64,000 bases of DNA from Nectonema munidae (taxonomy: Eukaryota > Nematomorpha > Nectonematoida > Nectonematidae): assembly GCA_030549495.1 (NCBI GenBank), contig JAUIRK010000106.1:248001-312000 (forward strand). Direction: 5' to 3'. Below, in pieces: positions 41,251-55,260 of this stretch (its first letter is position 1; every line of letters begins with the position of its first letter). A program made the position numbers and the translations under genes. The notes under the pieces were generated by a model that was given only the letters and a program-made list of their open reading frames with translations, made no database searches and was not told where the DNA came from.

Positions 41251-44200
41251 TTCCCATTTCAATGTTATACTTCGCTCTCCTCCTCTGATTCTTTAACTTG
41301 GCTAAATTAAAAAATATATATATGTTTTCTTTGATATAAAATAAATTTTAATGCCGCTAAAATCCTTATTAATTATCTCCACCAAAAGTCTGCTCCTTTC
41401 ATGTCTTTTGTTTCCTTAAATAAGATAGAATTAAAAAATGAGTATTTAATCCAACCCTGATTCATACTAGAGAAAAATGTTTGAAATTTGCGAAGGCGGA
41501 TGTTATTGCGGTTCGTTGAAATTTGAGTTGAAATGTTAAGAGGATGTAAATATTTTTGTGGATGATCTTCATTCGCGGAAGCACTTTAGCACACGCTTAT
41601 ATCATTACATATTATAAGAATAACAGTGATGTTTCGTAAATTAATATTCACATATCCACAATGACGTATTCTTGTGAAGGACTTCTATTCACTGATGGCT
41701 TTCACATCAAAATGTGTGTGATCTTTATCTATACTTTCAGAAGTATTAACGATAAATAGTGCAAAAACAGATTTAGCTCTCTCACATTCACCAGCTATCT
41801 TCATTTTGCAATCATTTCCTAGTGGATATAGAATGGTGCAAGTGAGTGAAACGAATCAAATGCTGAGCGGCATTGTCACTCAAACCCCTGAGCATAGGTC
41901 ATTTATCATTGCATCAAAAAATGATTTTTTATTTTCAATTTATTTCTAGCCAATAATAATAATAATAAATGTTATTTTTGCTTTGGTTCGTGCTGATGAT
42001 GCAGGAGTATAGGGAAATGAAAATGTGAACAAAGAGCATTAAAACCTAAGCACTATTATCGATATTCTTGTATAATGGAAGTTGCATTTTTCACGAGTTT
42101 AGTATTCACTAAGTTACAATGATACACACAAATAATATTGACGCACTTATAATCTAGTGTATAATATATAAATTCTTTCACACTTTTAATCAAAATTACT
42201 TATTGATTGCGTATAGCAATCATCTTTTCCCGATAATGAAATTTATCATCATATCGCTGAATTAGCCATGAGTGAAAGGCACTCTAAGTTATACAACGCA
42301 AATTCATCAAACTCAAAGAAGTGAACGTAGTTGCGTTAGAAGCTGAGGAACATTGCCACTTTCTCCACAAGTAAAAACACTTTATAATAAATATCATTTT
42401 CAAATAATTTTAAATTTTGATATATATACCCAGCCTTCTTTAATCTGTTACAATAGACCCTAATGCTTACACTTTTCTGCACGGGAAAAAATTTCAACAA
42501 TTGGTGCCAAAATCTCTTTCCAAAGGAATGAAATAATCTACTTCTGTGTTAAATGAAAACATGCTTGTAAATTGGGTAAGTCTTCAAAATCCATAATTAA
42601 TTCTCTTGGTATTATATAATACATATACTTGCTTCAACTGATAGATTTGCTATTTTTTGCTTTAATGTATCTTGACCTGAGACAGCAACGGTGAATAAAA
42701 TTTATTTGCCAATTTTAAATACATTTAGGTTTTTTTATGTTTTTGAAATGTTTTATGTCAAAACGTCAATATAAATTGAAACAATCATTCCATAATAAAG
42801 TTTCCTTTAGCTGATAAAATTTAGAATTTATACTTCCTTTCAAAGACAAATTATTTTCTTTAAAATTTTTGCCAAATTTAAGCCTTTATATTTAAATATA
42901 TTTTCAAATATGCACTCGCCGAATTTTCTCAGTAGTAAAACTGAACAGAAACTTCAAAGTTTGCTGAAAGATTATTTTCTATATTGAATAAATTTCTTTT
43001 TTAAAAAGAAAACTTTATTGACCTTATTAATTTAATGCAAAGTAATATATATAATTAACGCCACTCTTTGACGAATTATTTATAATAATAAAAAAAATTA
43101 CTTTAAAGCAACAAATTTTTTCAATAAATTATTTTTTTACTTAAAACTAAAGAATTGTAAGTAAATTATAAAATAAACATGGAATAAAAATAATAAGTGT
43201 AATTTTACAACTATAAAAGTCAACCAAATGTGATAAATTTAAATTTTACCATTTTTATAGTTATATTACTATTTATATTTAAAAATTAAAATTGGGAGCT
43301 TTTGTTTAATTTTTTTGAATAAATAAATATTTACAATATTTTTATGTTATCTCAGCAATGCAAATATTTAAAAAATATGTCAATGATATAGAGAACTTAA
43401 AAATCGTTAGTCCTTAAAATGATTTTTCATTGCGTTTTTTTAACTCAAAATTTTTTCCAATAATTCATCTTTTGATGAAAAACTCAAATAAATAGGAAAA
43501 TTAGTTAATGGGTTAAGTTAAGGAGTAAAAAGAATTTTAATCTAAATTAATGATATTCTACTAATAATAATAATAATAATTGTTAATGTTGCACATTCCG
43601 TGCAAAAACGAGTTGACTTTTCAGCTAAATTCACTTGAATTCACATTTTTTTTTGTGTTGACTCCCCTTGAATCCTTCATTTTATTCATTATTTTTCGAT
43701 CCTAAGAGTTATTTTTTTATTATTATTAATTATTATTAAAATTAGTTAATTAGTTAGTATTCACTAAACGACGTAACAAAAAATGATTTTATAAAAACTT
43801 CATAAAAAATGAGCAATGTCTAAGTAAATAAAAATCTTTAATTTGCTAAACCTTCTTGTACGTAATTTTCTCTATATTCAACTCGTGCACTGATAGTGGA
43901 ACGTTCCCCTAATGATTTATAGTAACAATCTTTTTCTACTACCACAAAAAGTATTTTCAATATACATGGAAAGTAAATCTCACCATTTTTATATTTTAAT
44001 TCTTTCAAGGCTTAGATGAGTTAATTTTACAACTTTTTAAGTAGTTTTTTTAACAAATAGATAGTAATTTTACTACTTTCAAGACATGTCGTATTCGTCT
44101 AAAAAGAAAATAATCTTTGGATAAATTTCTTTTAAATGAGAATCCACATAATAAATCATTGAACACTAAAATAAGGAAAACTTGTATCATGAGGATGTTT

Positions 44201-44500
44201 TCTGAAACATATCATTTTTCCTTTAAGTGAGTCCTTATTTAAGCGCATTTTCTTATTTTATGTATGTTTTTTCTTTTATATTTTTTACAATGTAAATTAT
44301 TTCAACTAATTTTTCGATTTATTTTTCATTTTTATTCAGTTATTTTGAAATTTTCCCTTTCTGTCTAGTTATTTTATCTTACTAGTTTTAAATTTGTACT
44401 TTGCCTACATAAATTATTTTGACTGAAAGATTAAGCTTGCAATGACATAGCGTAATATGGAAGGGGATGAACAAAAACAACAAAAACAACATAGATATAT
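41251..44500. other. AT-rich stretch, nothing recognised
   Basis: Only short microsatellites (AAT near 41955 and TAA near 43565). No long frame, no repeated ends. This is the emptiest part of the window. Confidence 0.45.
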
Positions 44501-44503
44501 ACC

Positions 44504-44712
44504 AGGAATGAGGACATATGGCGATAAAAGGGCCATAAATTATTATTTTTAATGTCTTAAAAAGAGCCACAATTTAATATCTAAGTTCAAAATGTTTTTG
44601 AAGAAACATAATACGGTTTGTGCACACATTCAAAAAATAGTTTATAGGAACCACACCGGATTGAGCAAAGAGCAGCCAACATGTGTCTTCGGGAGCTGCA
44701 TTTGCCCACTTC
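44504..44712. mobile_element. Non-autonomous hAT end region
   Basis: Read inverted from 44712, AAGTGGGCAAATGCAGCTCC and CACATGTTGGCTGC resemble the widespread hAT terminus CAGGGGTGGGCAAAC...GGCCACATG. Inside, AAAGAGCC and ACACATTCAAAAAATAG fit the same family. The left border is a guess. Confidence 0.45.
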
Positions 44713-45374
44713 TAATATATACTATCCCAAATATAATGTATATATAGTAAATTTAATATTCAAAACATAGCATCAGTGTAAAGCATCAAACAGAGCCAAG
44801 GATTTTCAATTGGATGGCACAACCATAATTTGACCAATTATAATTAATTTTTGTTTAAAAATAAAGTTGCTAAGGCACATTATAATGCCTTTAATGTAAA
44901 TGAGAAGGCCAAAGTTTTTGCATGTTATTAATTCGTATGACTTTTTTTACTTTTTACACAAATACATCATTGAATTACAGAATTGGCGCCCCTGATAATC
45001 CCTGAGAGGTATTTAGGGTGAGTTTCCCAACGTCTAAACTCTACATCTTTATTTGAAAAAAATAATTTTTATAAAGTAGATGTTTTTTTAATATTAATTA
45101 TAAGAAAATAAAATAAAATTTTTACATTAATATTGTGAAATGGTTGTGAAGCTTGAATTCAACTTATACTAAAAACAGTCAAAATTTTAACAGAATACTA
45201 ATAGAGAGAGAGAGGGAGAAAAAACTATTTTCTGTAGTTAAGTTCAAGAACCAATCATTTAATGGAAGCACACTAAGGCCAACAAGCCGCTAAGAGATGC
45301 GAACCAGGAGATAGGAGTTTGAAGTGAAATAAAAAAAAACAAAATAAGACATAAATTAAGATGTTTAAATTTAT
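44713..45374. other. AT-rich, nothing certain
   Basis: A GAGAGAGAGA run lies near 45203. GGCGCCCCTGATAATCCC at 44984-45001 may be the edge of another element. Confidence 0.35.
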
Positions 45375-45840
45375 CAGTAAAATCTCGTTGTTTCAAAGTC
45401 GGATATGTCGAACATTCGGTTAAATCGAAGTTTTCCACAATCCACAAACCACCAATATTATGTGTTAAACCGTATGCTTATTTTTGTGCATTAGCGTTAT
45501 GCTCTGATCTAAGATTATTTTTTCAAACGAATGAAAATTCTTCTCATATGTTCATTTACTTAGCAAAATTAGAAATTTTATTGAAAATGTAAAAAGAAAA
45601 ACCTAAAGCAATGTCTCCTACAAATTTTTTTTCAAGCAAAAATTCTCATTACAGTTATTTTCCTAAATTGCTAGTTAAATAAATTTATAGAATGCTTCTA
45701 ATTTTTTTATATCATTTATTTCAAAATTTGAATTTAACAATATAATAAAAATTTTTTATTATAATTCGTTTGTCTCGAACTTACTTTGTGTCGAATTTTT
45801 AGATGGTCCCTTGAAGTTCCACACAAGGGAGATTTTATTG
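45375..45840. mobile_element. Tigger/pogo MITE
   Basis: Ends CAGTAAAATCTCGTTG and, inverted, CAATAAAATCTCCCTTG match the pogo/Tigger type and are bounded by TA on the right and a TA-containing flank on the left. Subterminal GTCGGATATGTCGAAC and GGTCCCTTGAAGTTCC are typical of non-autonomous Tiggers. The element is 466 bp with no open frame. The Tigger transposase remnant at the window's left edge could be a relative of its source. Confidence 0.8.
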
Positions 45841-47358
45841 TATAAGAATTAACATAATTTTTAATTTAAACAAGATGTAAAAGATAGAAAGTTAATGTGA
45901 GAAGGCAAAAGAATCATAAGAACAGGATGGTGAGTAAAGTGTTAACTACCTTTAATCAAACACGCACAGATATAATCATTTGTTGCATGACTGTTTTCTA
46001 CAGACGTATAGCAGTTTTGGGCCAAGAAACATTTTGAATTTGTGTAATAAAATTCAAGGAAGTCAGAGGTCAGTTGTTTTTGATTCTGGCGGAAAGAAAA
46101 TGGGGAAAATAATTGGCTTTTAAGCTTATGAGCTTTAAAGATTGTTTGAATTCAGTAAGGTCTTGCAGATGTTCTGGTTTTTTCGAAGTTAAAGAAAATA
46201 AACGCATTGAAAATGAAGGTTAAAGGGGCAATTAAGGTATTTGAAAAGCGTTATTAGAACAACTTTTAATTTGTAAATATATTCAAACATTAAAATCGCA
46301 AGTTTTTGAAGAAAATATTATAGGTATGGGAAAGAGGATTATGCTTAAAAATCAATAAATCTTATACAATCTTTAGATTCATCATTTGTGTGACGTCAAT
46401 TGAAAATGATGCATACTATTATATGTAAGGCAAAAAGAGTATTTTTTTTTGTAAACATTGTTTCTTTGGTTAAAATTGTTTAGCTTGTTTTAGTGTTTCG
46501 ATAATTTAGGATAGCTTGTTAGAAAAGTTTGATGTAGGATCAGTCTATGATGTTAGTTTGAACTATTTGTCATGAGACACAAATAGTTAAATTTAAGATT
46601 TTATGAACGCTTATTTTATTCAAAGCAATTATGTTTCTTATAAGAAAAAACCAAGATGATCCATTTTTTATGATGATAAACCATTTTTGACAAACCAATT
46701 TTTTAACAAGTTTATATGCACATCTAAAAAGAGGTTTGTTAAACGTTTCTTCAGAGAATATTTCAGTAATATCATCTGCATATACATCAGTATTTTAGCG
46801 TTTGGTACAGCTTCTGGAAGATTAATAAAGTTATACGCTTGATAACACAGCTTTTTTCATTTTTAATGAAAATATCTTACTGGTGTCTGTTTTTAAAGTA
46901 TGAATTGAAGAATCGTGGAGTTTGACCAAATTGCATTTTGTTGAAAAAAGTTTCTGTATGAACTTTATCATATTTTCGTTTAGCTTTCCTGGTTTTAGAA
47001 TTTCATTAATGAGAGCTTTACAGCTCAACATATATTATGGCCGATCTCTAAAAGAATCAGGAATATTCACAAAGCCATGATGTAAAAATGTGGGTTCATT
47101 TCCGTGTCATTTTACTTGTCATCCTGTGAAAAAATACTTGACACCATAGCCAAGTAGTCTGCAACACGCCAAGCCCCTCCCTATATGTCACTAAAAGATA
47201 TATCGAAACATATAACTTTTGCGATGCTCAACCATGTTTTTTAAATCTACACTGACTACACTACATAATAGAATTTTTAGTATAGACGTTAAATTACTAC
47301 GAAACAATTGAAACAAAATAGAAAAATAGATAGGACAAATAATTCATTTAAATGGTGA
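45841..47358. other. AT-rich, nothing recognised
   Basis: A 66-codon minus frame at 46831-47031 has no family signal. GCAACACGCCAAGCCCC at 47162-47178 may be a transposon end fragment. Confidence 0.35.
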
Positions 47359-47968
47359 CAGGTAAATTCATCGACCGTAGCTTCATCCAGGGAAATTCAT
47401 CGATGCAATTCATGAACCATTATTACACACAGACATACATACACAAAATATAACATATCGACTCTAAAACTGCACATGATTCCACCTATTGCACTTGTTC
47501 CTATTGAAAACTTTGAACAATTGTGCTAGCATAAGAATCTTTCAAAGGACGTTAAGCCCGATTTAGACTATGTAGAAGAAATAGTTAGATTGGAAAACCA
47601 AATCATCGTAATTCTAGACAACATCCTTTTTTTTTTACAAATTATCTAAAGAAGCCATTATCAAAACAAATAATGAATGTCAAAGTTGGCATCATGTTTT
47701 TAACCTTTTATTTGGAGCTTTTCATCGAAATACTTCGTATTTTATAAATATGTTAAAAAGAAGAGGCCAGAGTTGAAGTAGAAGTCGAACAAGTTTGTTT
47801 TGTGCTGAATCTTTTGTTCATAAAAGTATAAAAATTCGGGCTTAAAGAGTCAGCGAATTGAAAACAACTTTGTAATATTTGTGTGAGTGTGTGTGTACGT
47901 AAGCTTGGGTGTGTAATAATTGTCAAGCAATTCACTCATCGACGAATTTGCTGATGGATGAATTTACA
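47359..47968. mobile_element. Non-autonomous element with motif-array inverted ends
   Basis: The left end is an array (GTAAATTCATCGACCG, GGGAAATTCATCGATG). The right end, read inverted, is GTAAATTCATCCATCAGC and AAATTCGTCGATGAG. The two arrays face each other about 0.6 kb apart. The build is the same as in the MULE at 48386-50252, so it may be a MULE derivative. No transposase is inside. Confidence 0.55.
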
Positions 47969-48539
47969 GTTAACTATTACCCCAAAAATATAGATCCATT
48001 ACCCCAATGGAGTAATTTACCGCCATGTTGGGAAACACTGTTTTAGAATATATATACACGATTACAGATAACATTAGACAAAATGAAATTCACTTTGAAT
48101 AATTTTAATTCTTTTACTGGAAAGCCGTAAAAATGATCACTACTACTGTTATTCAAGTTCTTAAGTGTGGTAAAAACATCGTTCATTGATAATTTCTGTA
48201 AAAGAAAAATGAAGGTTTTCTGGATCAAATATATTATTTATCATTTACATTCAAATTGCTAATTTCATTAATGTTATCATCAATAATGGTCCCTGAATAT
48301 ATCGAACACAACAGAGTTATCTGAGATACAATTTCCACTAACTTTTGAGGCAAAAGATTTTAGGCCTTCTTTTTTATGGGTGAAAACCAAAACAGTTAGT
48401 TCCAAAATAGCTTGACAAAACAGATATTTCCAAAATAGCTAGTATACCAAAATAGCTCAAAAATAGCTAGTATCCAAAATAGCTTGTTCCATAATAGCAT
48501 GTATATCAAAATAGCTAGTTCAAAAATAAATGGTTTTAA

Positions 48540-48638
48540 CCCTTTGAGGCTTAGTGTGACGCCGGTGTAGCAAGAATTAAAAACCGGCCATTGAAAAAAA
48601 GCAGACGATTATTCTCCAAAATTCTGGTCCTCAAAAGG
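48540..48638. mobile_element. TTAA-flanked MITE, 99 bp
   Basis: TTAA at 48536-48539 and 48639-48642; ends CCCTTTGAGGC and, inverted, CCTTTTGAGGA. It shares the AAAAAAAGCAGACGATT word with the other MITEs here but has a different body (ACGCCGGTGTAGC). piggyBac-type by target site. Confidence 0.75.
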
Positions 48639-49136
48639 TTAAAATTTGTGTACGAAAACACCAATTTCCCATTATTATTGTAACATTCAAATTACATCAT
48701 TTGAATGTTTCACCACAGCTGCATACCTTTTTTTTTTCGCTGTTCACAGTTTTTCAGATTACATCATTTCATGGTCTCACCATAAAATACCTTTTTCTTC
48801 TTGCTGTTTTCCAGTGTTCAAAGTCACGTCATATTTGAATACACTGAATAATATGACTTTTTCTTTATCATTCATTGCTCCTATCACCATGCAAATTTTG
48901 TAGTAGATATGTAAATCACCCTTTTTGTACAGAAATCACTTTTTCACTTTATCACAATTTTTATTGAATAAAAGCTCCAGCTCTCAGATTTCTCTTTTTC
49001 TCACAACAATTCTTATATTGAATGGGAATATATCTATTGTTTTAAAATTCTTTACAATATTTGTTTCAGTTTTATAACAGTCATCAAGAAATTTGGATTT
49101 TCTTTTAAGTGTTCTTGGAATGAACAGCCCATCAAC

Positions 49137-49756
49137 ATGAAAGTGATAAAATCCAAATATGTCACGAGGGATATGTACCAACAAAAACGAACAAAAGGCT
49201 GTAAAGGAACTGCAACAACTGGGATTGATTATTGTGATAACCGTGAAGTAGTTTTAGGCCAAAATCATTCACATTCACCCAATAAACTACAGGAAAAAGC
49301 CAAGATTACCATAAGTATGCTAAGAGAACCAGCTTCTGCTTCAACTGCACCACCACGTAGAATCATGGCTAACATTACGCAAAATATTGATTGTGAAACT
49401 TCGGCTTGCATGCCCAAAGAAAAGCCCAAACGAAAAGCATCCAACTAAAAAGATAAAAATTGGAAGGCTACTTTCCCGAACCGAAATCACTTACGAGGAT
49501 AAACTTACCAGAAGATTTTAAACAATTACAATTAGGGAATGCTAAAGAAACTTTCTACTTTAATGATGAATGTGATTCCAATGAAATACTAATGTTCGCA
49601 CGTAAAACTATGCTAGACATACTTGCAACTGCAACACACTCTATGTGTGACTGTACACTCAAAATGGTACCACAATTATTTTATCAACTATACAAGATCC
49701 AGGCTACATTTACGACCTATGTGTACAAAGGGAACGCAGACGAATTCCTACTTTAA
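49137..49756 (+). pseudogene. FLYWCH finger and N-terminal part of a MULE transposase
   Basis: The first frame (49137-49448) encodes the end of a FLYWCH zinc finger, KSKYVTRDMY, RTKGCKGTATTG and QNHSHSPNKLQEKAK. After a frame change, 49460-49756 encodes LPEDFKQLQLGNAKETFYF, then CDCTLKMVPQLFYQLYKIQA. These equal the PEEFK...FLL...D and D.TFK..P..FYQLY.IHA blocks seen on the minus strand at 21.2 kb. In this copy the first catalytic Asp of D.TFK is preserved as CDCTLK. The catalytic remainder (DFE, CFFH, C-terminus) is missing, so it is a truncated dead copy. Confidence 0.8.
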
Positions 49757-49766
49757 ATGGAATTAA

Positions 49767-49895
49767 CCCATTTAAGGCCAAGCAAAGCAGACGATATCTA
49801 AAAAACGCAGACGATTTATATTCAAAGTCATTGAAAAAAGCAGACGAAGATGAAATTACTTATGTTCCAAAATAGGAACATTGGCCGTAAATGGG
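49767..49895. mobile_element. TTAA-flanked piggyBac-like MITE, 129 bp
   Basis: TTAA at 49763-49766 and 49896-49899; ends CCCATTTAAGGCC and, inverted, CCCATTTACGGCC. Inside are GCAGACGATATC, GCAGACGATTTATATTC and the palindrome TGTTCCAAAATAGGAACA. The body matches each arm of the dimer at 38655-38909 almost exactly, so both insertions are recent. Confidence 0.9.
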
Positions 49896-49899
49896 TTAA

Positions 49900-49942
49900 A
49901 TAAGAATTACTAAAGTCGTCTGCTTTGCTTGGCTTAAATGGG
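49900..49942. mobile_element. Truncated inverted copy of the same MITE
   Basis: GTCGTCTGCTTTGCTTGGC then TTAAATGGG and TTAA (49943-49946) is the inverted left end of the MITE next to it. Only 43 bp remain, sharing the middle TTAA with the 129-bp copy. Together they give the same end-to-end, TTAA-joined arrangement as the dimer at 38.7 kb. Confidence 0.75.
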
Positions 49943-50329
49943 TTAAAAGTGAATATCTGTTTGCATGTGTCTTTTCCTATTATTTTTATAATGAATAGGA
50001 ATATTTCTGTTGTAAAAACAAATTAATAAAAATAACATGTTTTTATTGTAAATAACAAATTATGATTGTGTTCTTCTTAACCTAATTTTTCCTAGTCAAA
50101 ATAGACGATTATACGACTAAACAGCGAGTCCCAAATTAACTATATTGGTAAACTAGTTATTTTTGGAACACGCTGTTTTGGTATACTAGCTATTTTGGAA
50201 CTAGTTGTTTTGGTCAAGCTATTTTGGGACTAGCTATTTCGTCGTACAATCGGATAAGAGTCGTTGTTATTTCTATTCTAAATTATAAGTGAGTTTTATC
50301 TGAATCCAGTTCTCTATATTAAAGCCAAG

Positions 50330-51000
50330 ATGATACATAAAATTAATCCATATGCAATCATATCATTTCTTTCCTTTCATATGCGGTCTGTATTGTAATA
50401 GAAATTTATCAAACAGATCCACTCCTCCCATATATTTATTTATGATACATGGTTGTTGAATTTCTTTTCTACCTAAGCCTTTCACCCATCTTGAAGCTTT
50501 GTAATTTGGGTTTGAACCATAGTGGTTTGAAAGCATGACGACTGCCTGTTTTCATTCCATTGACAGCCGTTAATCTTCTCTAAATTGTATATTTCAAATG
50601 TTCCTCTTTCCATTTTTTTTCTTGTCTGTCAATCACATTTACTCTACATGTTTCAGTACAATTCAGATCTTTTTTCGGAAGTTTTTGAAATAAAGAAACT
50701 GAAGTAAAATTTAATTATCCATGAACAATTTATATTGGTGATTGTTTTCCATTGCTGATGTTAACTGCTGCCCTACATTTTCACCCAAAATGCCGTTGTA
50801 TTTACAATTATTGTCTCTGTCAGTATAAATATCTACACCAAAAGAAAATCCATCTGATGAAGCTATTATCCACATTTTCTTACGAAATTTAATTGGCTTT
50901 CCTCGGATATATTGTTTCAAACTATTTTTTTTGAAGAAACCAAATTGAATTAAATTAATTAAGAGGGGGAATTTTGGCAACTTTATCTTGGCAATCAATA
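50330..51000 (-). mobile_element. piggyBac transposase remnant
   Basis: Minus-strand frame 50998-50711 encodes SLKQYIRGKPIKFRKKMWII, then ASSDGFSFGVDIYTDRDNN and TSAMENNHQYKLFMDN. The last matches the piggyBac block with the second catalytic Asp. Further on, in other frames, NPNYKASRWVKGLGRKE and GGVDLFDKFLLQYRP (third Asp) are seen near 50520-50410. The sequence before KQYIRGKP no longer shows the first DE motif. It is decayed and clearly different from the intact copy at 59-61 kb. Confidence 0.8.
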
Positions 51001-51382
51001 TTGTTATTAGCCAGAGTGAGTGATTTACTTACTTACAATTAAATTTAAAGTAATTATTACTCAATTTTCTACATATTACAACTACTTCCGTTGTGATTCC
51101 CAGAACAAAACTTACGAACTAACACTAACATTCTTGCATTTAAAAGCTCTTTATCCAATCATACAACAATTTGTGGGGTAAAATAATAAAGTAAAACTTA
51201 AATAAAGTTGTAAGTTGCACGTATATACTTGAAAAGGGATATTTATACCTTAAAACGGCTAATTTTAGACTATACGATCTTTGAAACGTTTGGAAAAAAG
51301 AAACTACAAAACGCTGCAAAATTTCCACAATAAATGAGATTACTTGAGCCTTAGCGGTCACCTTGGGACAAGGGCGAAAATC

Positions 51383-53890
<2,508 letters not shown>

Positions 53891-54866
53891 AACGGTAAGA
53901 TACAGACGGGAGGAACATTTGGAGAGATCCTGAAATCCTGAACAACATGAAGATGCCAACTCACTCAATTGGACCCCTCAATGACAACATGAAGATGATG
54001 CTGTTGCGATAACTTGATTATAATTTTAATTTTAATGTGTGAAAACACTAATTAAATTATTCCTTTTAATAAGATAATCAAGCTATCTAGCTTCATTATC
54101 GACATTGTGTCATTTTTATAGCATTTATCCTGTTATCTCTTATAAAATCTATTTTTATTTTGATATAGCCCCAAAAAATCGCATAAATTTGTTGCATCTA
54201 ATTTTGCATATCACATAATGAACAGGCATAATTACATTAAAATATATGTACAAAGGACAAAGCTCATAATATACAATAATATATGAGAAATGTGAGTTCA
54301 AATTAAGCGTTCCATTTCATCCTTGCTCTAGAATGCCTGTAAATTTCCCACTGGCTCTTGGAAATCTTTTCACCAGTGTACAAGCTAGAGCACGTGTATT
54401 GTTTGTGTAAAATGGTTTAAATTTTATTGAAATGGAAATTATAAGGAAGATAATTGGCGACGCGCGTTTACTCTTGTCATCGATAGAAGTAGTATTAATG
54501 ATGGAGTTGTTGTGAATAGTAACACACATTGTTCTATTGTACGCGTCTGCGCTGACAATGAAAGCATTCCATTTGAATTTTAACATGGCCGATTGGAATT
54601 CCTTGATTTAATTTTATGTAAAAGTTTTAATTGATTGATTCGAGATCGCCTAGATCTTCTATTATTATGATTATTATTGTCATTGTCATCCCTTTTATCT
54701 GATTGTATTTTGCGATTTACAATTCTCTCAACTCTCAGCCCTTCCATTACGATCCTGATCTCCTTACTTTCAGATTAAATTTCCTTTGTGAAAAGAGATA
54801 GTGTTTTAAGAAAAGTGCATTAAATTTAAAATTTTTCCATTCATTTATTCTTTATTTTCTTTTAAA
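53891..54866. other. Flank of the GAT tract, nothing certain
   Basis: Just after the tract, 53900-54010 is less AT-rich (GGAGAGATCCTGAAATCCTG, AACATGAAGATG twice). It could be the 3' part of the element that seeded the repeat. An 89-codon minus frame at 54317-54586 has no recognised family. Confidence 0.35.
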
Positions 54867-54867
54867 A

Positions 54868-55260
54868 TCAAAAGTGTCCGACTTTTCTTTCATGAAGATA
54901 CTGGCAGTAATTGTAAGTTAGAAATTTTTCTTTTGTAAAACTCACAAATCCTTCAGTAGAATTCAGAAAACATGTGTTAAAGCAAATTTCTCTTAAATAC
55001 GTCTTGTAATGCCAATGCCATGCTAATACATTCTCTTTACTATTTTGAATCCAATGCAGTTTTTTACAAATGTTGATCAGGACAAACGTTTTCGCCATAA
55101 TCTCGTAAACACTTAAAGCAATCTAAATCGTAAGCATTCAAAACTGCCTTTTTGCGACCAATTTTCTGACTTAAAAGAAAGTTTCTTTTACAGTATTCCT
55201 TCAAGAATTTTTCCATTTTTTTCACTACCAAACTGCTTCCGTAATGACATAGGAAAAAGA
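54868..55260 (-). pseudogene. Unassigned frame, possibly Merlin-like transposase start
   Basis: The minus strand encodes, in two frames, a stretch with FLKEYCKRNFLLSQKIGRKK and CFKCLRDYG, then NICKKLHWIQNSKENV, REICFNTCFLNSTEGFVSFT and KFLTYNYCQYL. The pattern (paired Cys, then TxF..S......K.L...Y....) recalls the zinc-ribbon start of Merlin/ISXO2 transposases. No catalytic core follows and similarity is weak. Confidence 0.25.

Larger units (their letters stand above)
48386..50252 (+). mobile_element. MULE element bounded by inverted arrays of a 15-17 bp motif
   Basis: Left (48386-48535) and right (about 50130-50252) ends are inverted relative to each other. Both contain runs such as CCAAAATAGCTTGAC followed by CAAAACA and CCAAAATAGCTAGTATACC in the same order. 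Within each end the unit CCAAAATAGCTAGT is itself repeated several times. A FLYWCH/MULE transposase fragment lies between (49137-49756), and three TTAA-flanked MITEs are inserted in it, so the element is older than they are. Confidence 0.8.

Noticed and set aside
41000-41300. Membrane protein suggested by a Leu/Phe/Ser-rich plus-strand frame
   Set aside because: The hydrophobic look comes from T-rich sequence. The opposite strand gives a more meaningful, though weak, LINE-linker signal.
47974-48030. Further motif-array transposon end (ATTACCCCAA words)
   Set aside because: Just two or three loose repeats and no facing partner.
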